Assembly: GCF_019448235.1 (NCBI RefSeq) | Contig: NZ_CP080409.1 | Span: 1,984,001-2,048,000, forward strand | Reading direction: 5' to 3' | Source: Nocardioides panacisoli | Lineage (GTDB): Bacteria; Actinomycetota; Actinomycetes; Propionibacteriales; Nocardioidaceae | Length of the DNA stretch: 64,000 nucleotides | In this document: piece after piece, positions 43,169-55,647 of the stretch | Position numbering within the stretch: the first letter of the stretch is position 1 | Layout of the letters: the number at the start of each line of letters is the position of its first letter | The notes under the pieces: model-generated | Seen by the model: only the letters and a program-made list of their open reading frames with translations | Database searches by the model: none | Told to the model about the DNA's origin: nothing | Position numbers and translations under genes: made by a program

Positions 43169-44245
43169 TCAGATCCTCCCCTCGACGGCGAAGCGCTTCC
43201 CGGCGCGCGTCGCGGTCAGGTCGTCGAATGCGATGTCCTCCTGCCGGATGAAACCAGACGCCGGCAGGGTGCCGTCGGCGACCATCTCCACGACGCCGGT
43301 GACCGAGCAGGCGGTGGTCCACGAGATCGCCCGCCAGGTGCGGCCCCCGATCTCGAGCGGCAGGTAGCCGCGGACGAAGTCCTCGCGGTGGGGTCGCCCG
43401 TCGCGGGTGCCGTCGACGGCGGCGTAGAAGAACACGATGTCGTGGGTGACCGGCGGCTTGGCGGTGGTGAGCAGTCGGCAGGCGAGGTCGAAGTCGGACC
43501 GCAGGCCGAGCTCGTCGAAGAGGAACCGCATCTGCTGGAAGTGCCCCGGGTAGCGCAGCGACTTGTAGTCCAGCCGCTGGGCGCGCCCCTCGAGGGTGCG
43601 GCACATGGTGCCGAGCCCGCCGGAGGTCAAGGCGGCCTCGAACTCGACGCCGCCGAGCACGATCCGCTCGGTCTCCGACATCGCCGGCAGCCACGTACGG
43701 CGGCCGCCGCGGAGCACCTCGCAGTCGTTGAGGTACTCGTTGACCACGCCCTCGGGGGACCAGTTGAAGGCGTAGCCCAGCAGGCCCGCGGGGTGGCGGG
43801 GCAGCGCGCCGACGCGCAGCTCGACCGAGCGGATCTCCTCGAAGGTGGCGGCCAGCGAGGAGCCGACGATCCCGATCAGGCCGGGCGCGAGGCCGCACTG
43901 CGGCGCGAAGACCGTGCCGGGGTGCTGCTCGGCGAGTTCCATCACCCGGTTGGTGGTGGGCACGTCCTCGGTGAGGTCGAAGTAGTGGGTGCCCACCTTC
44001 GCGGCGGCCTCGGCGACCGCGACGTTCAGGGCGTACGGCAGGCAGGACACCAGCGCGTCGACGGCGCCGAGCGCCTCGGCGAGCGCGTCGCCGTCGGTGA
44101 CGTCCAGCGGCCTCACCTCCGTTCCCGGAGGTGGCGCGGCGTCATACGCGACGACGTCGAATCCGGATTCCGTCAGCATGTCGACGACGAGTTCGCCGAC
44201 GGTGCCGATCCCGAGGACAGCGACCGATCGAATGCTCCGTTGCAT
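43169..44245 (-). CDS. saccharopine dehydrogenase-family protein
   Basis: This 358-residue protein has an N-terminal Rossmann motif [15 protein letters not shown] and a saccharopine dehydrogenase-type C-terminal domain ([44 protein letters not shown]). In this operon it likely produces or consumes 2-aminoadipate semialdehyde during lysine degradation. Prokaryotic saccharopine routes are less common than the lysine 6-aminotransferase route, so the exact reaction is uncertain. The ATG is at the edge of the divergent region shared with fumC. Confidence 0.85.
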   Translation of the reverse strand: MQRSIRSVAVLGIGTVGELVVDMLTESGFDVVAYDAAPPPGTEVRPLDVTDGDALAEALGAVDALVSCLPYALNVAVAEAAAKVGTHYFDLTEDVPTTNRVMELAEQHPGTVFAPQCGLAPGLIGIVGSSLAATFEEIRSVELRVGALPRHPAGLLGYAFNWSPEGVVNEYLNDCEVLRGGRRTWLPAMSETERIVLGGVEFEAALTSGGLGTMCRTLEGRAQRLDYKSLRYPGHFQQMRFLFDELGLRSDFDLACRLLTTAKPPVTHDIVFFYAAVDGTRDGRPHREDFVRGYLPLEIGGRTWRAISWTTACSVTGVVEMVADGTLPASGFIRQEDIAFDDLTATRAGKRFAVEGRI

Positions 44246-44398
44246 GTCGCGAACGTTAGGCAGATCACACCGAGAACTCCATCCCCGGCCCTCGCCGCAT
44301 CGACAACGTTTCGGCAACGGCGGCCCGCCGGGGCCGCACGGGTTGGTCACGGAACGGTCACTGGCCCACGCGACGGGCGCGCGAGTAGCGTCGGGAGG

Positions 44399-45793
44399 GT
44401 GAGTGAGAACGACTACCGCATCGAGCACGACTCCATGGGCGAGGTCCGCGTCCCGGCCGACGCGCTGTGGCGGGCCCAGACCCAGCGCGCCGTGGAGAAC
44501 TTCCCCATCAGCGGGACCCCGATCGAGCCGGCGCTGATCCACGCACTCGGCCACGTCAAGGCGGCCGCGGCGCGCGCGAACGCCGACCTGGGGGTGCTGG
44601 AGGGTCCGATGGCCGACGCGATCGTCGCCGCCGCGGGGGCCGTCGCGGCGGGTGAGCACGACGACCAGTTCCCCATCGACGTCTTCCAGACCGGGTCGGG
44701 CACGAGCTCGAACATGAACGCCAACGAGGTCATCGCCTCCCTGGTAGCGGCGGCCGGCGACGTCGAGGCGCACCCCAACGACCACGTCAACGCCAGCCAG
44801 TCCAGCAACGACACCTTCCCCACCGCGATCCACGTCGCCGCCACGATGGCCGTGGTCGCCGACCTCCTCCCGGCACTGGACGTGCTGGCCACCTCGCTCG
44901 AGGCGAAGGCCACCGAGTTCGCCGGGCTGGTGAAGTCCGGTCGCACCCACCTGATGGACGCGACGCCGGTCATGCTCGGCCAGGAGTTCGGCGGGTACGC
45001 CGCCACCGTCCGCCACGCCGCAGAGCGGCTCGAGGGGGTCCTCCCCCGGGTCCGCGAGCTGCCGCTGGGCGGCACCGCCGTCGGCACCGGGATCAACACC
45101 CCCGACGGGTTCGCCCCGGCGGCGATCGCTGCCCTCGGGGAGGCGACGGGCCAGGAGTTCACCGAGGCCCGCAACCACTTCGAGGCCCAGGGTGGGCGCG
45201 ACTCGCTGGTCGAGCTGAGCGGCGTGCTGAAGACGCTCGCGGTAGGGCTGACCAAGATCTGCAACGACCTGCGGTGGATGGGGTCGGGCCCGACGACCGG
45301 TCTGGCCGAGATCCGGCTGCCCGACCTCCAGCCCGGCTCCTCGATCATGCCGGGCAAGGTCAATCCTGTGCTGCCCGAGGCGACCGTGATGGCGTGCATG
45401 CAGGTCGTGGGCAACGACGCGACCGTCACGGCGGCCGGCGCGAGCGGCAACTTCGAGCTCAACGTGGCGATGCCGGTGATGGCACGCAACGTGCTGGAGT
45501 CGGTGCGCCTGCTCTCGACCAGCATGCGCACCCTGGCCGAGCGCTGCATCGACGGCATCGAGCCCGATGCGGAGCGCATGCGCCGCTACGCCCAGTCCTC
45601 GCCGTCGGTGGTGACCCCCCTCAACGCCCACATCGGCTACGAGGAGGCCGCGAAGGTCGCCAAGCAGGCGCTCGCGGACGGCGCGACGATCCGCGAGACG
45701 GTGCTCGCGATGGGCTACGTCGAGCGCGGCGTGCTCACCGAGGAGCAGCTCGACGCCGCCCTCGACGTGGCGTCGATGACCAACAGCGACTGA
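44399..45793 (+). CDS. fumC: class II fumarate hydratase FumC
   Basis: This 464-residue fumarase/aspartase-superfamily enzyme has [38 protein letters not shown] and the mobile signature loop [12 protein letters not shown]. It catalyses fumarate/malate interconversion without iron. GTG 44399 follows GGGAGG closely and gives the standard length. It is read divergently from the lysine-catabolism operon across 153 bp. It complements the class I enzyme encoded 7 kb away, which probably supports TCA flux under oxidative or iron-poor conditions. Confidence 0.96.
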   Translation: MSENDYRIEHDSMGEVRVPADALWRAQTQRAVENFPISGTPIEPALIHALGHVKAAAARANADLGVLEGPMADAIVAAAGAVAAGEHDDQFPIDVFQTGSGTSSNMNANEVIASLVAAAGDVEAHPNDHVNASQSSNDTFPTAIHVAATMAVVADLLPALDVLATSLEAKATEFAGLVKSGRTHLMDATPVMLGQEFGGYAATVRHAAERLEGVLPRVRELPLGGTAVGTGINTPDGFAPAAIAALGEATGQEFTEARNHFEAQGGRDSLVELSGVLKTLAVGLTKICNDLRWMGSGPTTGLAEIRLPDLQPGSSIMPGKVNPVLPEATVMACMQVVGNDATVTAAGASGNFELNVAMPVMARNVLESVRLLSTSMRTLAERCIDGIEPDAERMRRYAQSSPSVVTPLNAHIGYEEAAKVAKQALADGATIRETVLAMGYVERGVLTEEQLDAALDVASMTNSD

Positions 45794-45830
45794 GCGACAC
45801 CGCTCCGCGTCCCGCCCCGAGTGGCGGTCC

Positions 45831-45850
45831 ATATCGACCTATGTCAATAT
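45831..45850 (+). promoter_or_regulatory. ArsR-type operator overlapping the arsR promoter
   Basis: ATATCGAC-CTAT-GTCAATAT is an imperfect 20-bp inverted repeat of ArsR/SmtB type. Its right half contains a plausible -10 (CAATAT). The GTG start lies six bases further on, leaving no room for a ribosome-binding site, so the message may be leaderless. Confidence 0.6.
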
Positions 45851-45856
45851 TCACGC

Positions 45857-46210
45857 GTGTCGATGCCTTTGGAGATGACCCCGACCGAGACCGTCGCGTG
45901 CTGTGCACCGCTGGTCGCGACGCCACTGACCGCGGACCAGGCCCGCACCATCGCGCCGATGATGAAGGCGCTGGCCGACCCGGTCCGACTGCGACTGCTC
46001 TCGCTCGTCGCGTCGCACGCCGACGCCGAGGCGTGCGTGTGCGACCTGCTGGAGGCCTTCGACCTCTCCCAGCCCACCATCAGCCACCACCTCAAGGTGC
46101 TGCACGACGCCGGGCTGCTCACCCGCACCAAGCGCGGCACCTGGGTCTACTACGCCGTACGCCGTGACGTGCTGACCCACCTCGGCGCCCTCATCGGGGG
46201 TCAGGCATGA
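45857..46210 (+). CDS. arsR: ArsR-family metalloregulator
   Basis: This 117-residue winged-helix repressor has CVCDL (Cys60, Cys62) at the start of the DNA-binding domain, the classic As(III)/Sb(III) site, plus an N-terminal Cys15-Cys16 pair that could complete a thiol site. The recognition helix is LSQPTISHHLKVLHDAGLL. It should repress itself and the coupled aquaporin gene until arsenite binds. The start is GTG 45857 or ATG 45863. Confidence 0.88.
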   Translation: MSMPLEMTPTETVACCAPLVATPLTADQARTIAPMMKALADPVRLRLLSLVASHADAEACVCDLLEAFDLSQPTISHHLKVLHDAGLLTRTKRGTWVYYAVRRDVLTHLGALIGGQA

Positions 46211-46923
46211 GCGCCCCGGCGCGGGACCTGCCGCGCAGGGCGACCGCCGAGTTCGTCGGCACCGCGTTCCTGGTCGCCGGCGTCGTCGGCTCCGGGATCA
46301 TGGCCACCCGCCTCTCCCCCGACGACGTCGGCCTGCAGCTGCTGCAGAACAGCATCGCGACGGGGGCGATCCTGGTGGCGCTGATCCTCACGCTGCAGCC
46401 GGTCTCGGCCTCGTTCAACCCCGTCATCACCGGCATCGAGGCGGCACTGGGTGCCATCTCGTGGCGCGAGGCGGCGGCGCTCTCGACGGCCCAGGTCGCC
46501 GGCGGGATCACCGGCTCGGTGGCGGCCAACCTGATGTTCGACCTCGACGCGGTCAGCTTCGCGACCACCGACCGGACCGGCGGCGGGCTCTGGCTGGCCG
46601 AGGTCGTGGCGACCCTGGGACTCGCGCTCATCGTCTTCGGCGGGATCCGCACCGGCCGCACCGAGACGGTGGCGTTCGCGGTCAGTGGCTACATCGCCGC
46701 CGCCTACTGGTTCACCGCGTCCACCTCGTTCGCCAATCCCGCGGTCACGATCGGGCGGATCTTCTCCGACACCTTCGCGGGCATCGACCCGGCATCGGTG
46801 CCGGTGTTCCTGGCCATGCAGGTCGTCGGTGGCGCAGCGGCGTACGCGCTGGTGCGCTACCTCTACCCGTCCTTCACGCGCGACGACGTCGCCGACCCCA
46901 CGACGGGACGCGGGCCGGGCTGA
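46207..46923 (+). CDS. MIP-family channel, probable arsenite channel (AqpS-like)
   Basis: This 238-residue aquaporin/glycerol-facilitator family protein has six helices and two pore loops: SFNPVIT (NPV rather than NPA in the first) and SFANPAVTIGR (NPA). Its ATG overlaps the arsR stop (ATGA). In Sinorhizobium a similar arsR-aqpS pair moves arsenite out of the cell. No arsC or arsenite pump gene is beside it, so the channel may work with enzymes encoded elsewhere, or move another neutral solute. Confidence 0.86.
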   Translation: MSAPARDLPRRATAEFVGTAFLVAGVVGSGIMATRLSPDDVGLQLLQNSIATGAILVALILTLQPVSASFNPVITGIEAALGAISWREAAALSTAQVAGGITGSVAANLMFDLDAVSFATTDRTGGGLWLAEVVATLGLALIVFGGIRTGRTETVAFAVSGYIAAAYWFTASTSFANPAVTIGRIFSDTFAGIDPASVPVFLAMQVVGGAAAYALVRYLYPSFTRDDVADPTTGRGPG

Positions 46924-46932
46924 GGACGTCGC

Positions 46933-47202
46933 TCACTTCCGGTCGCCGGCGAACACCGGCGCGAAGGCCAGCAGGGCGATCGCGGCGATGACGGCGAACA
47001 CGAATCCCCAGAAGTTGAGCTCGGTGATCGAGCCCTTGCCGATCAGGCTCGCCGCGACGCCGCCGACCAGTGCCCCGGCCATGCCGAGGACGGCGGTGAG
47101 CTTGAAGCCGAGCTTGTCGCGTCCGGGCTTGACCACGCGGGCGACGTAGCCGATGACCACGCCGATGAGGAGGAAGCCGAGCAACTGGATGATCGCGTTC
47201 AT
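46933..47202 (-). CDS. GlsB/YeaQ/YmgE family membrane protein
   Basis: This 89-residue protein has three hydrophobic segments, with the family signature glycines in LLIGVVIGYVARVVKPG and LGMAGALVGGVAASLIG. The family is stress-associated in several bacteria, but the molecular role is unknown. It ends nine bases from the convergent aquaporin gene. Confidence 0.85.
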   Translation of the reverse strand: MNAIIQLLGFLLIGVVIGYVARVVKPGRDKLGFKLTAVLGMAGALVGGVAASLIGKGSITELNFWGFVFAVIAAIALLAFAPVFAGDRK

Positions 47203-47246
47203 GGCCTCACCCTAGACACCGTGCCGCGCCTCCCGATCGGTGCGCC

Positions 47247-47885
47247 TCAGTACCAGTTGACGCGCTGGCTGTGGCCCCACGCCGCGCACGGCGAGCCGTA
47301 GCGGTCCTGGATGTAGCCCAGCCCCCAGGTGATCTGGGTGCGCGGGTTGGTCGCCCAGTCCGATCCCGCCGAGGCCATCTTCGAGCCGGGCAGTGCCTGC
47401 GGGATGCCGTGGGCACCCGAGGACGGGTTGCGGGCTGCCGGGTTCCAGCCCGACTCCTTCTGCCACAAGCTGTCGAGGCAGCCGAACTGGCTGGCGCTGA
47501 AGCCGAAGTCGCCCATCAGGGCACGGGCGATCGTGCGCGGGTCGGAGCCCTCCAGCGACTCGGTGCGGGTCTCGGCCTGCGGCTTGCCCGGGTCGAGTCG
47601 GGCCGACTTCTCCGGGTCCGCGGGCTCGCGGCGGTCACTGCGGGAGACCACCGCCTGCCGCTCGACGTCGGGCGTGGTCTCCACGGCCTGCAGGTCCACC
47701 ACGGCGCCGAGGTCGCCGGAGACGCTGCCGGCGCCGGGCTGACCGAGGACGCCGACCCCGACGGCGCTGCCGGTGATCAGGGCAGCGGCGGCGCCCAGGC
47801 CCGCCTTGGCCAACCAGGCCGGCCGGGCAGGCTTCGCCGCGCGCCGTCGGGCTCCGTGGGAGCTGCGGTGCGGTGCAGATGACAT
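47247..47885 (-). CDS. secreted lytic transglycosylase-like protein (SLT domain)
   Basis: This 212-residue protein has a basic N-terminus with a hydrophobic segment (AGLGAAAALITGSAVGVGVL) that acts as signal peptide or anchor, a polar linker, and a C-terminal SLT fold with catalytic-type glutamate in LWQKESGWNP followed by SSGAHGIPQALPGSKM. It would cleave peptidoglycan glycan strands outside the membrane. It starts 53 bp after the GH16-like gene on the same strand. No c-di-AMP riboswitch is seen upstream. Confidence 0.86.
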   Translation of the reverse strand: MSSAPHRSSHGARRRAAKPARPAWLAKAGLGAAAALITGSAVGVGVLGQPGAGSVSGDLGAVVDLQAVETTPDVERQAVVSRSDRREPADPEKSARLDPGKPQAETRTESLEGSDPRTIARALMGDFGFSASQFGCLDSLWQKESGWNPAARNPSSGAHGIPQALPGSKMASAGSDWATNPRTQITWGLGYIQDRYGSPCAAWGHSQRVNWY

Positions 47886-47938
47886 GCGATCAGGATCCGG
47901 GGGTCGGGGACATGGTCGTGCTAGCTGCTGCAAGCACA

Positions 47939-48841
47939 CTACGCAGGGGCCGGGCGGAACCACGATTCCGCGCGGTGTGAGGTGAGGCTCAGTGGTAGCG
48001 CTCCCCCGCCCAGTTGCAGGCCCAACGGGTACGTGCCGGCCGAGGGAGTGCTGATCCCCTCGTTGCGGTCGTGGGCGTTGGGCTCCGACGCCTCACCACG
48101 GGTGCCGTTGAGGTTCCAGGAGCGGACCCAGTCCATCTGCATGCGGCTGCGGTTCATCTGCTTGCCGTTCTGGGCCTGCATCTTGAACCGGATGGTCAGC
48201 GGCGTGCCCGAGATGGCCTCGGGTCGCTCCTCGATCCCGACGATGTGGGCGTCGATGAACCAGGTGATCCGGTCGGGAGTGATCTCCACACCGAAGGTGT
48301 GCCACTCGTCGTTGCCGATCCGCAGCGGGTGCTTGTCGCGGAACTCGTTGTCCTTGCGGGTGCGGGCGTAGGTGCGCACCGCGTTCCACCGGATCCGGTA
48401 CTTCTCCAGCGCCACGTTGCGGGCTCCGCACCACTGGTTGCGGCCCACCTCGGGCACCAGTTCGGTGACCACGGAGTAGTTGTCGGCGGCGTTGCCGTAG
48501 CGGCGCAGCCGCAGCCTGGTCTCCCACCGGCCGTAGGCCGCCCCGCCGCGCTTCAGCGTGGCCCGGACCGTGCCCCGGTCGCCGGTGTTGAGGGTCAGCA
48601 TGCCGTTCTGGTTGCGGACGTTGCCGCCGTGGCGCAGGCCGGCACCGCTGGCCTTCCAGTCCGACCCCAGCGCGCCGTGGAACTCCTCGCGCCAGCGCAG
48701 CGAGCCGTGCTGCCACCACCCGTAGGTGTTGTACGCCGCGGTGGGGCCGGGTGCCGGTCCGGCGTGGTCGGCCGAGGCCGGCGCCGTGAACAGCGCGGCC
48801 AACAGCGCAAGGGCGAGCAGGGGGGCCGAACGACGAAGCAT
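47939..48841 (-). CDS. secreted GH16-like (concanavalin-fold) protein with degenerate active site
   Basis: This 300-residue exported protein (signal peptide ending near APASA) has a jelly-roll domain: LRWREEFHGALGSDWK, YGRWETRLRLRRYGN, HTFGVEITPDRITWFIDAHIVG. These match family 16 glycoside hydrolases. The expected catalytic ExDxxE is replaced by TELVPE, with no central aspartate, so it may be a carbohydrate-binding or divergent enzyme. Probably cell-wall or extracellular-polysaccharide associated. Confidence 0.8.
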   Translation of the reverse strand: MLRRSAPLLALALLAALFTAPASADHAGPAPGPTAAYNTYGWWQHGSLRWREEFHGALGSDWKASGAGLRHGGNVRNQNGMLTLNTGDRGTVRATLKRGGAAYGRWETRLRLRRYGNAADNYSVVTELVPEVGRNQWCGARNVALEKYRIRWNAVRTYARTRKDNEFRDKHPLRIGNDEWHTFGVEITPDRITWFIDAHIVGIEERPEAISGTPLTIRFKMQAQNGKQMNRSRMQMDWVRSWNLNGTRGEASEPNAHDRNEGISTPSAGTYPLGLQLGGGALPLSLTSHRAESWFRPAPA

Positions 48842-48877
48842 CGGGCCAACCTACGTCATCGTCCGGCCCCGCTGCCC

Positions 48878-50221
48878 TCAAACGCCGGAATGCTCCAGCA
48901 TCTCGGTGACCAGGGCGGCGATCGGCGAGCGCTCCGAGCGGTGCAGCGTCACGTGGCCGAACAGCGGGTGTCCCTTCAGCTTGTCCACCACGGCCACGAC
49001 ACCGTCGTGGCGGCCCACCCGGAGGTTGTCGCGCTGGGCGACGTCGTGGGTGAGCACCACCTTGGAGTTGGCGCCGATCCGGGAGAGCACCGTGAGCAGC
49101 ACGTTGCGCTCCAGGGACTGCGCCTCGTCGACGATGACGAAGGAGTCGTGCAGCGAGCGGCCACGGATGTGGGTCAGCGGGAGGACCTCCAGCATGCCGC
49201 GGTCGAGGATCTCCTCGATCACGTGCCGCGAGGTCAGGGCACCGAGGGTGTCGAACACCGCCTGCGCCCAGGGCGACATCTTCTCCGACTCCGAGCCCGG
49301 CAGGTAGCCCAACTCCTGACCGCCCACGGCGAACAGCGGGCGGAAGACGACGACCTTCTGGTGCTGCTGGCGCTCCAGCACGGCCTCCAGCCCGGCGCAC
49401 ATCGCGAGCGCCGACTTGCCGGTGCCGGCCCGCCCGCCGAGCGAGACGATGCCGACGTCGGGGTCGAGCAGCAGCTCCAGGGCGATGCGCTGCTCGGCGC
49501 TGCGGCCGTGGATGCCGAACGCCTCACGGTCCCCGCGGACCAGGTGGACCTGCTTGTCGGGACCGATCCGTCCCAGTGCGGTGCCCCGGTCGGAGAGCAG
49601 GACGAGCCCGTGGTGGCAGTTGAGGTCGCGTGCTTCCTCCAGGTCCAGCGAGCCGTCCTCGTAGAGCTCGTCGAGCTGGTCCGCGGTCACGTCCATCTCG
49701 GCCATGCCGGTGTAGCCCGTGGCGGGGTCGGCGTCCTTGCCGGCCTCACCCCGGTACTCCTCGGCGGAGAGCCCGACGGCGGAGGCCTTGATCCGCAGCG
49801 GGAGGTCCTTGGAGACCAGCGTGACGTCGTGGCCCTCCCGGGAGAGGTTGTGCGCGACGGCGAGGATGCGGGTGTCGTTGTCCCCCAGCCGGAACCCCGA
49901 GGGCAGGGTCTCGGCGTCGGTGTGGTTCAGCTCCACGCGGATGGTGCCGCCGGCGTCACCGATCGGCACCGCGGTGTCGAGGCGCCCGTGGGCGACACGC
50001 AGCTCGTCCAGCGACCGCAGGGCGGTGCGGGCGAAGTACCCCAGCTCGGGGTGGTGGCGCTTGCCCTCGAGCTCGGTGATGACCACGACCGGCAGCACGA
50101 CCTCGTGCTCGGCGAACCGCCGGAGGGCGGACGGGTCGGCGAGCAGGACGCTGGTGTCGAGCACGTAGGTACGGCGTTCGGTGACCGGGGTGCTCGCGCG
50201 GTCAGGACTGGAGTTGGTCAT
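48878..50221 (-). CDS. PIN-PhoH protein (PhoH2-like)
   Basis: This 447-residue protein has an N-terminal PIN ribonuclease domain ([31 protein letters not shown] with acidic metal-site residues) fused to a C-terminal PhoH ATPase/helicase domain (Walker [12 protein letters not shown], Walker [12 protein letters not shown]). PhoH2 proteins unwind and cleave RNA. The ATG at 50221 is preferred over an upstream start four codons earlier. The preceding 262 bp hold no clear conserved gene. Confidence 0.92.
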   Translation of the reverse strand: MTNSSPDRASTPVTERRTYVLDTSVLLADPSALRRFAEHEVVLPVVVITELEGKRHHPELGYFARTALRSLDELRVAHGRLDTAVPIGDAGGTIRVELNHTDAETLPSGFRLGDNDTRILAVAHNLSREGHDVTLVSKDLPLRIKASAVGLSAEEYRGEAGKDADPATGYTGMAEMDVTADQLDELYEDGSLDLEEARDLNCHHGLVLLSDRGTALGRIGPDKQVHLVRGDREAFGIHGRSAEQRIALELLLDPDVGIVSLGGRAGTGKSALAMCAGLEAVLERQQHQKVVVFRPLFAVGGQELGYLPGSESEKMSPWAQAVFDTLGALTSRHVIEEILDRGMLEVLPLTHIRGRSLHDSFVIVDEAQSLERNVLLTVLSRIGANSKVVLTHDVAQRDNLRVGRHDGVVAVVDKLKGHPLFGHVTLHRSERSPIAALVTEMLEHSGV

Positions 50222-50483
50222 GGTGCACCTCACCGGACCGTGCGCGCACCCACGCGCGGCCCTTCTGCGCGTGGATGGACCGGGAACCGTGGTCGTGGCT
50301 GGCGCAGCAGCCTGCCCGAACGCCGGAGTGCCGGCGCCTGTCCGCCCTCTCGAGGGCGTCGTGGTCGTTGGTCAACGAACGGGCCTTCCCGATGATGGCG
50401 AGCTTCCCCACCCGCCACTGATGGTGAAGTTACGCCGCGAAGCCAACCGTTTGCGGCGACACGCGGATACCCCGTTGTGAACG
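50222..50483. other. 262-bp intergenic region upstream of the PhoH-like gene
   Basis: No recognisable gene is present between the PhoH-like and trmB genes. On the minus strand a 69-codon frame (GTG 50411 to 50202, beginning MGKLAIIGKARSL) would overlap the PhoH start and could be a leader peptide, but it has no family match. Inverted segments such as CCCTC-TCGA-GAGGG (50346-50358) could form structure in a long 5' leader. Confidence 0.4.
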
Positions 50484-51224
50484 TCAGGTGACGCGGCGGT
50501 AGGTGAAGTCGGTGATCGCGCGCCCCGCCGCGACGCCGCGGCGCTCGAACTTGGTCACCGGACGCTCGTCCCACCGAGGGACGATCCCGCCCGCCAGGGA
50601 CGGTTCCGCGTCCAGGACCTGGTGCATGTGGTCGGCGTAGTCGGCCCAGTCCGTGGCCAGGCGCCATCGCCCGCCCGGCACCAGCCGGGACGCGACGACC
50701 TCGGCGAACCCCGGCTGGACCAGGCGTCGCTTGTGGTGGCGGGTCTTGCGCCAGGGGTCGGGGAAGAACGTCCAGAGCTCCTCGACGCTGTCCGGCGCGA
50801 GGACGTGCCGGAAGGCCCAGGCGGCGTCGACCCCGCACAGCCGGACGTTCTCGGCGCCGACGTCGGCGAGCCGGCCCATCGTGGCGGCCATGCCCGGCCG
50901 CCACACCTCGAAGGCGAGCACGTCGTGGCCGGGCCGTGCGGCGGCCAGGGCCGCGGTCGCCTCCCCGATGCCGGAGCCGATCTCCACGATCAGCCCGTCC
51001 CGGTCTGCCGGACCACGGCCGAACCAGTCGGCGAGGTCGAAACCGGCGTCCTCCAGGGCCTCGTCGGGGATCACCCAGCGCGCGTGGTGGGCCTGCCACG
51101 CCGCGGCCTGCCCGGAGGTCATCCGGTCCCCGCGGCGTGCGTAGCTGAGGACCTCACGGCGCCGCCGACCGTCCTCGGTGAGGCGGTGGTGCGGACGCGC
51201 GGGTGGGATCGGGTCGTGGCTCAC
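50484..51224 (-). CDS. trmB: tRNA (guanine-N7-)-methyltransferase TrmB
   Basis: This 246-residue SAM-dependent methyltransferase forms m7G46 in tRNA. Evidence: LIVEIGSGIGEATAAL (SAM site), LAFEVWRPGM, and the diagnostic LWTFFPDPWRKTRHHKRRLVQPGF. The C-terminal TKFERRGVAAGRAITDF is also family-typical. It starts six bases after the stop of the small membrane protein gene on the same strand, so the two may be co-transcribed. Confidence 0.94.
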   Translation of the reverse strand: MSHDPIPPARPHHRLTEDGRRRREVLSYARRGDRMTSGQAAAWQAHHARWVIPDEALEDAGFDLADWFGRGPADRDGLIVEIGSGIGEATAALAAARPGHDVLAFEVWRPGMAATMGRLADVGAENVRLCGVDAAWAFRHVLAPDSVEELWTFFPDPWRKTRHHKRRLVQPGFAEVVASRLVPGGRWRLATDWADYADHMHQVLDAEPSLAGGIVPRWDERPVTKFERRGVAAGRAITDFTYRRVT

Positions 51225-51230
51225 GGCGGC

Positions 51231-51581
51231 TCAGCGACCGGTGGCGGCCATGGTGCCGAACCCGGCCACACCGACGATGACGATGGCGGCGGCGAACACG
51301 AGCACGGTGATCGCGAGGATGATGGTGCCGGCGATGCCGAGCGCCCAGCCGACGGTCACCTGGGTGCTGCCGCCGATGGTGCCCTGTGCGGCCTCGATCT
51401 CCTTGCGGGCGCGCCCACCCATGACCAGCGCGACCGGCCCCAGGAGCTGGCACAGCGTGATGCCGAGGACCCCCAGGACCAGGATCAGCGTCGCCTGCGG
51501 GTGCTCCGAGGGCGGCGGTCCCCACGGACCGCCGGGCCCCGCCGGCGGCTGGTAGGGGTTCTGCGGCGGCTGCTCACTCAC
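51231..51581 (-). CDS. DUF4190-type membrane protein
   Basis: This 116-residue protein has a Pro/Gly/Gln-rich cytoplasmic N-terminus ([12 protein letters not shown]) and two hydrophobic helices around [15 protein letters not shown], the pattern of DUF4190 proteins of unknown function. The GTG start is chosen where the Pro-rich tail begins; a longer version would run through a palindromic repeat. Confidence 0.75.
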   Translation of the reverse strand: MSEQPPQNPYQPPAGPGGPWGPPPSEHPQATLILVLGVLGITLCQLLGPVALVMGGRARKEIEAAQGTIGGSTQVTVGWALGIAGTIILAITVLVFAAAIVIVGVAGFGTMAATGR

Positions 51582-51602
51582 CCGCGCATTCTCCGGCGCC
51601 GT

Positions 51603-51624
51603 GCCGAGTCGGCGCAAACTCGGC
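51603..51624. repeat. fourth copy of the 22-bp REP-like palindrome
   Basis: GCCGAGTC-GGCGCAAACTCGGC on the plus strand is, on the minus strand, GCCGAGTT-TG-CGCCGACTCGGC. It matches the family seen three times in the thiE/tenI gene. Here it is intergenic, between the DUF4190 gene and the tuf terminator. Confidence 0.75.
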
Positions 51625-51668
51625 ACTCCGAGACCGTCGTACGGCGAGCGGACGGCCCGGAAACGCAA

Positions 51669-51700
51669 AGGACCCCCGAGCCGTGCGGCTCGGGGGTCCT
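51669..51700 (-). terminator. terminator of the str operon (after tuf)
   Basis: AGGACCCCCGAGCC (51669-51682) pairs perfectly with GGCTCGGGGGTCCT (51687-51700) around a four-base loop. On the minus strand it is followed by TTTGCGTTT. It lies 18 bp after the tuf stop. Confidence 0.9.
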
Positions 51701-51718
51701 CCGACTGCGTTCAGTCGA

Positions 51719-52912
<1,194 letters not shown>

Positions 52913-52996
52913 TGGGGCTCCTCCTGATGTGATTTCCTACTGGACTCGTACTTGCTTCGGTGGTGATGCCGAGGGTCCAGGCGACCAGCCGGGTGG

Positions 52997-55108
<2,112 letters not shown>

Positions 55109-55176
55109 TTTGAGTCAGTGTTCCTTCGGGGGTCGAGGATGTGACGGGGCCGGGGTCGGCTCTCGGGTACCGCTGG

Positions 55177-55647
55177 TCACCAGCGGTAGTGGGCGAAGGC
55201 CTTGTTGGACTCGGCCATCTTGTGGGTGTCCTCGCGCTTCTTCACCGCGGCACCGAGGCCGTTGCTGGCGTCGAGGATCTCGTTCATGAGGCGCTCGTGC
55301 ATGCTCTTCTCACGGCGCGCCTGGGAGTAGCCGACCAGCCAGCGCAGCGCCAGCGTCGTACCGCGGTTGCCCTTGACCTCGACGGGGACCTGGTAGGTCG
55401 CACCGCCGACGCGGCGGGACTTGACCTCGATGGCGGGCCGGACGTTGTCCAGCGCACGCTTGAGGGTGACGACCGGGTCGGTGCCGGTCTTCTCGCGGCA
55501 GCCCTCCATGGCGGAGTAGACGATGCGCTGCGCGACCTGCTTCTTGCCGTCCTGCAGCACCTTCGACACCAGCTGGGTGACGAGCTGGGAGCCGTAGACG
55601 GGGTCGACGTCGATCGGACGCTTCGGTGCGGGGCCCTTGCGCGGCAT
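55177..55647 (-). CDS. rpsG: 30S ribosomal protein S7
   Basis: This 156-residue protein organises the head of the small subunit around the 3' domain of 16S rRNA. It has N-terminal [22 protein letters not shown] and C-terminal [14 protein letters not shown] ending ([10 protein letters not shown]). The ATG overlaps the rpsL stop by one base. Confidence 0.99.
   Translation of the reverse strand: MPRKGPAPKRPIDVDPVYGSQLVTQLVSKVLQDGKKQVAQRIVYSAMEGCREKTGTDPVVTLKRALDNVRPAIEVKSRRVGGATYQVPVEVKGNRGTTLALRWLVGYSQARREKSMHERLMNEILDASNGLGAAVKKREDTHKMAESNKAFAHYRW

Noticed and set aside
42452-44398. N-terminal extension of about 649 codons in frame with fumC
   Set aside because: It is antisense to the AASA dehydrogenase and saccharopine-dehydrogenase-like genes; FumC has its normal length from GTG 44399.
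47886-47938. Possible c-di-AMP riboswitch before the SLT-domain gene, as is common for actinobacterial cell-wall hydrolases
   Set aside because: Only 53 bp separate it from the GH16-like coding region and none of the conserved aptamer segments are visible.
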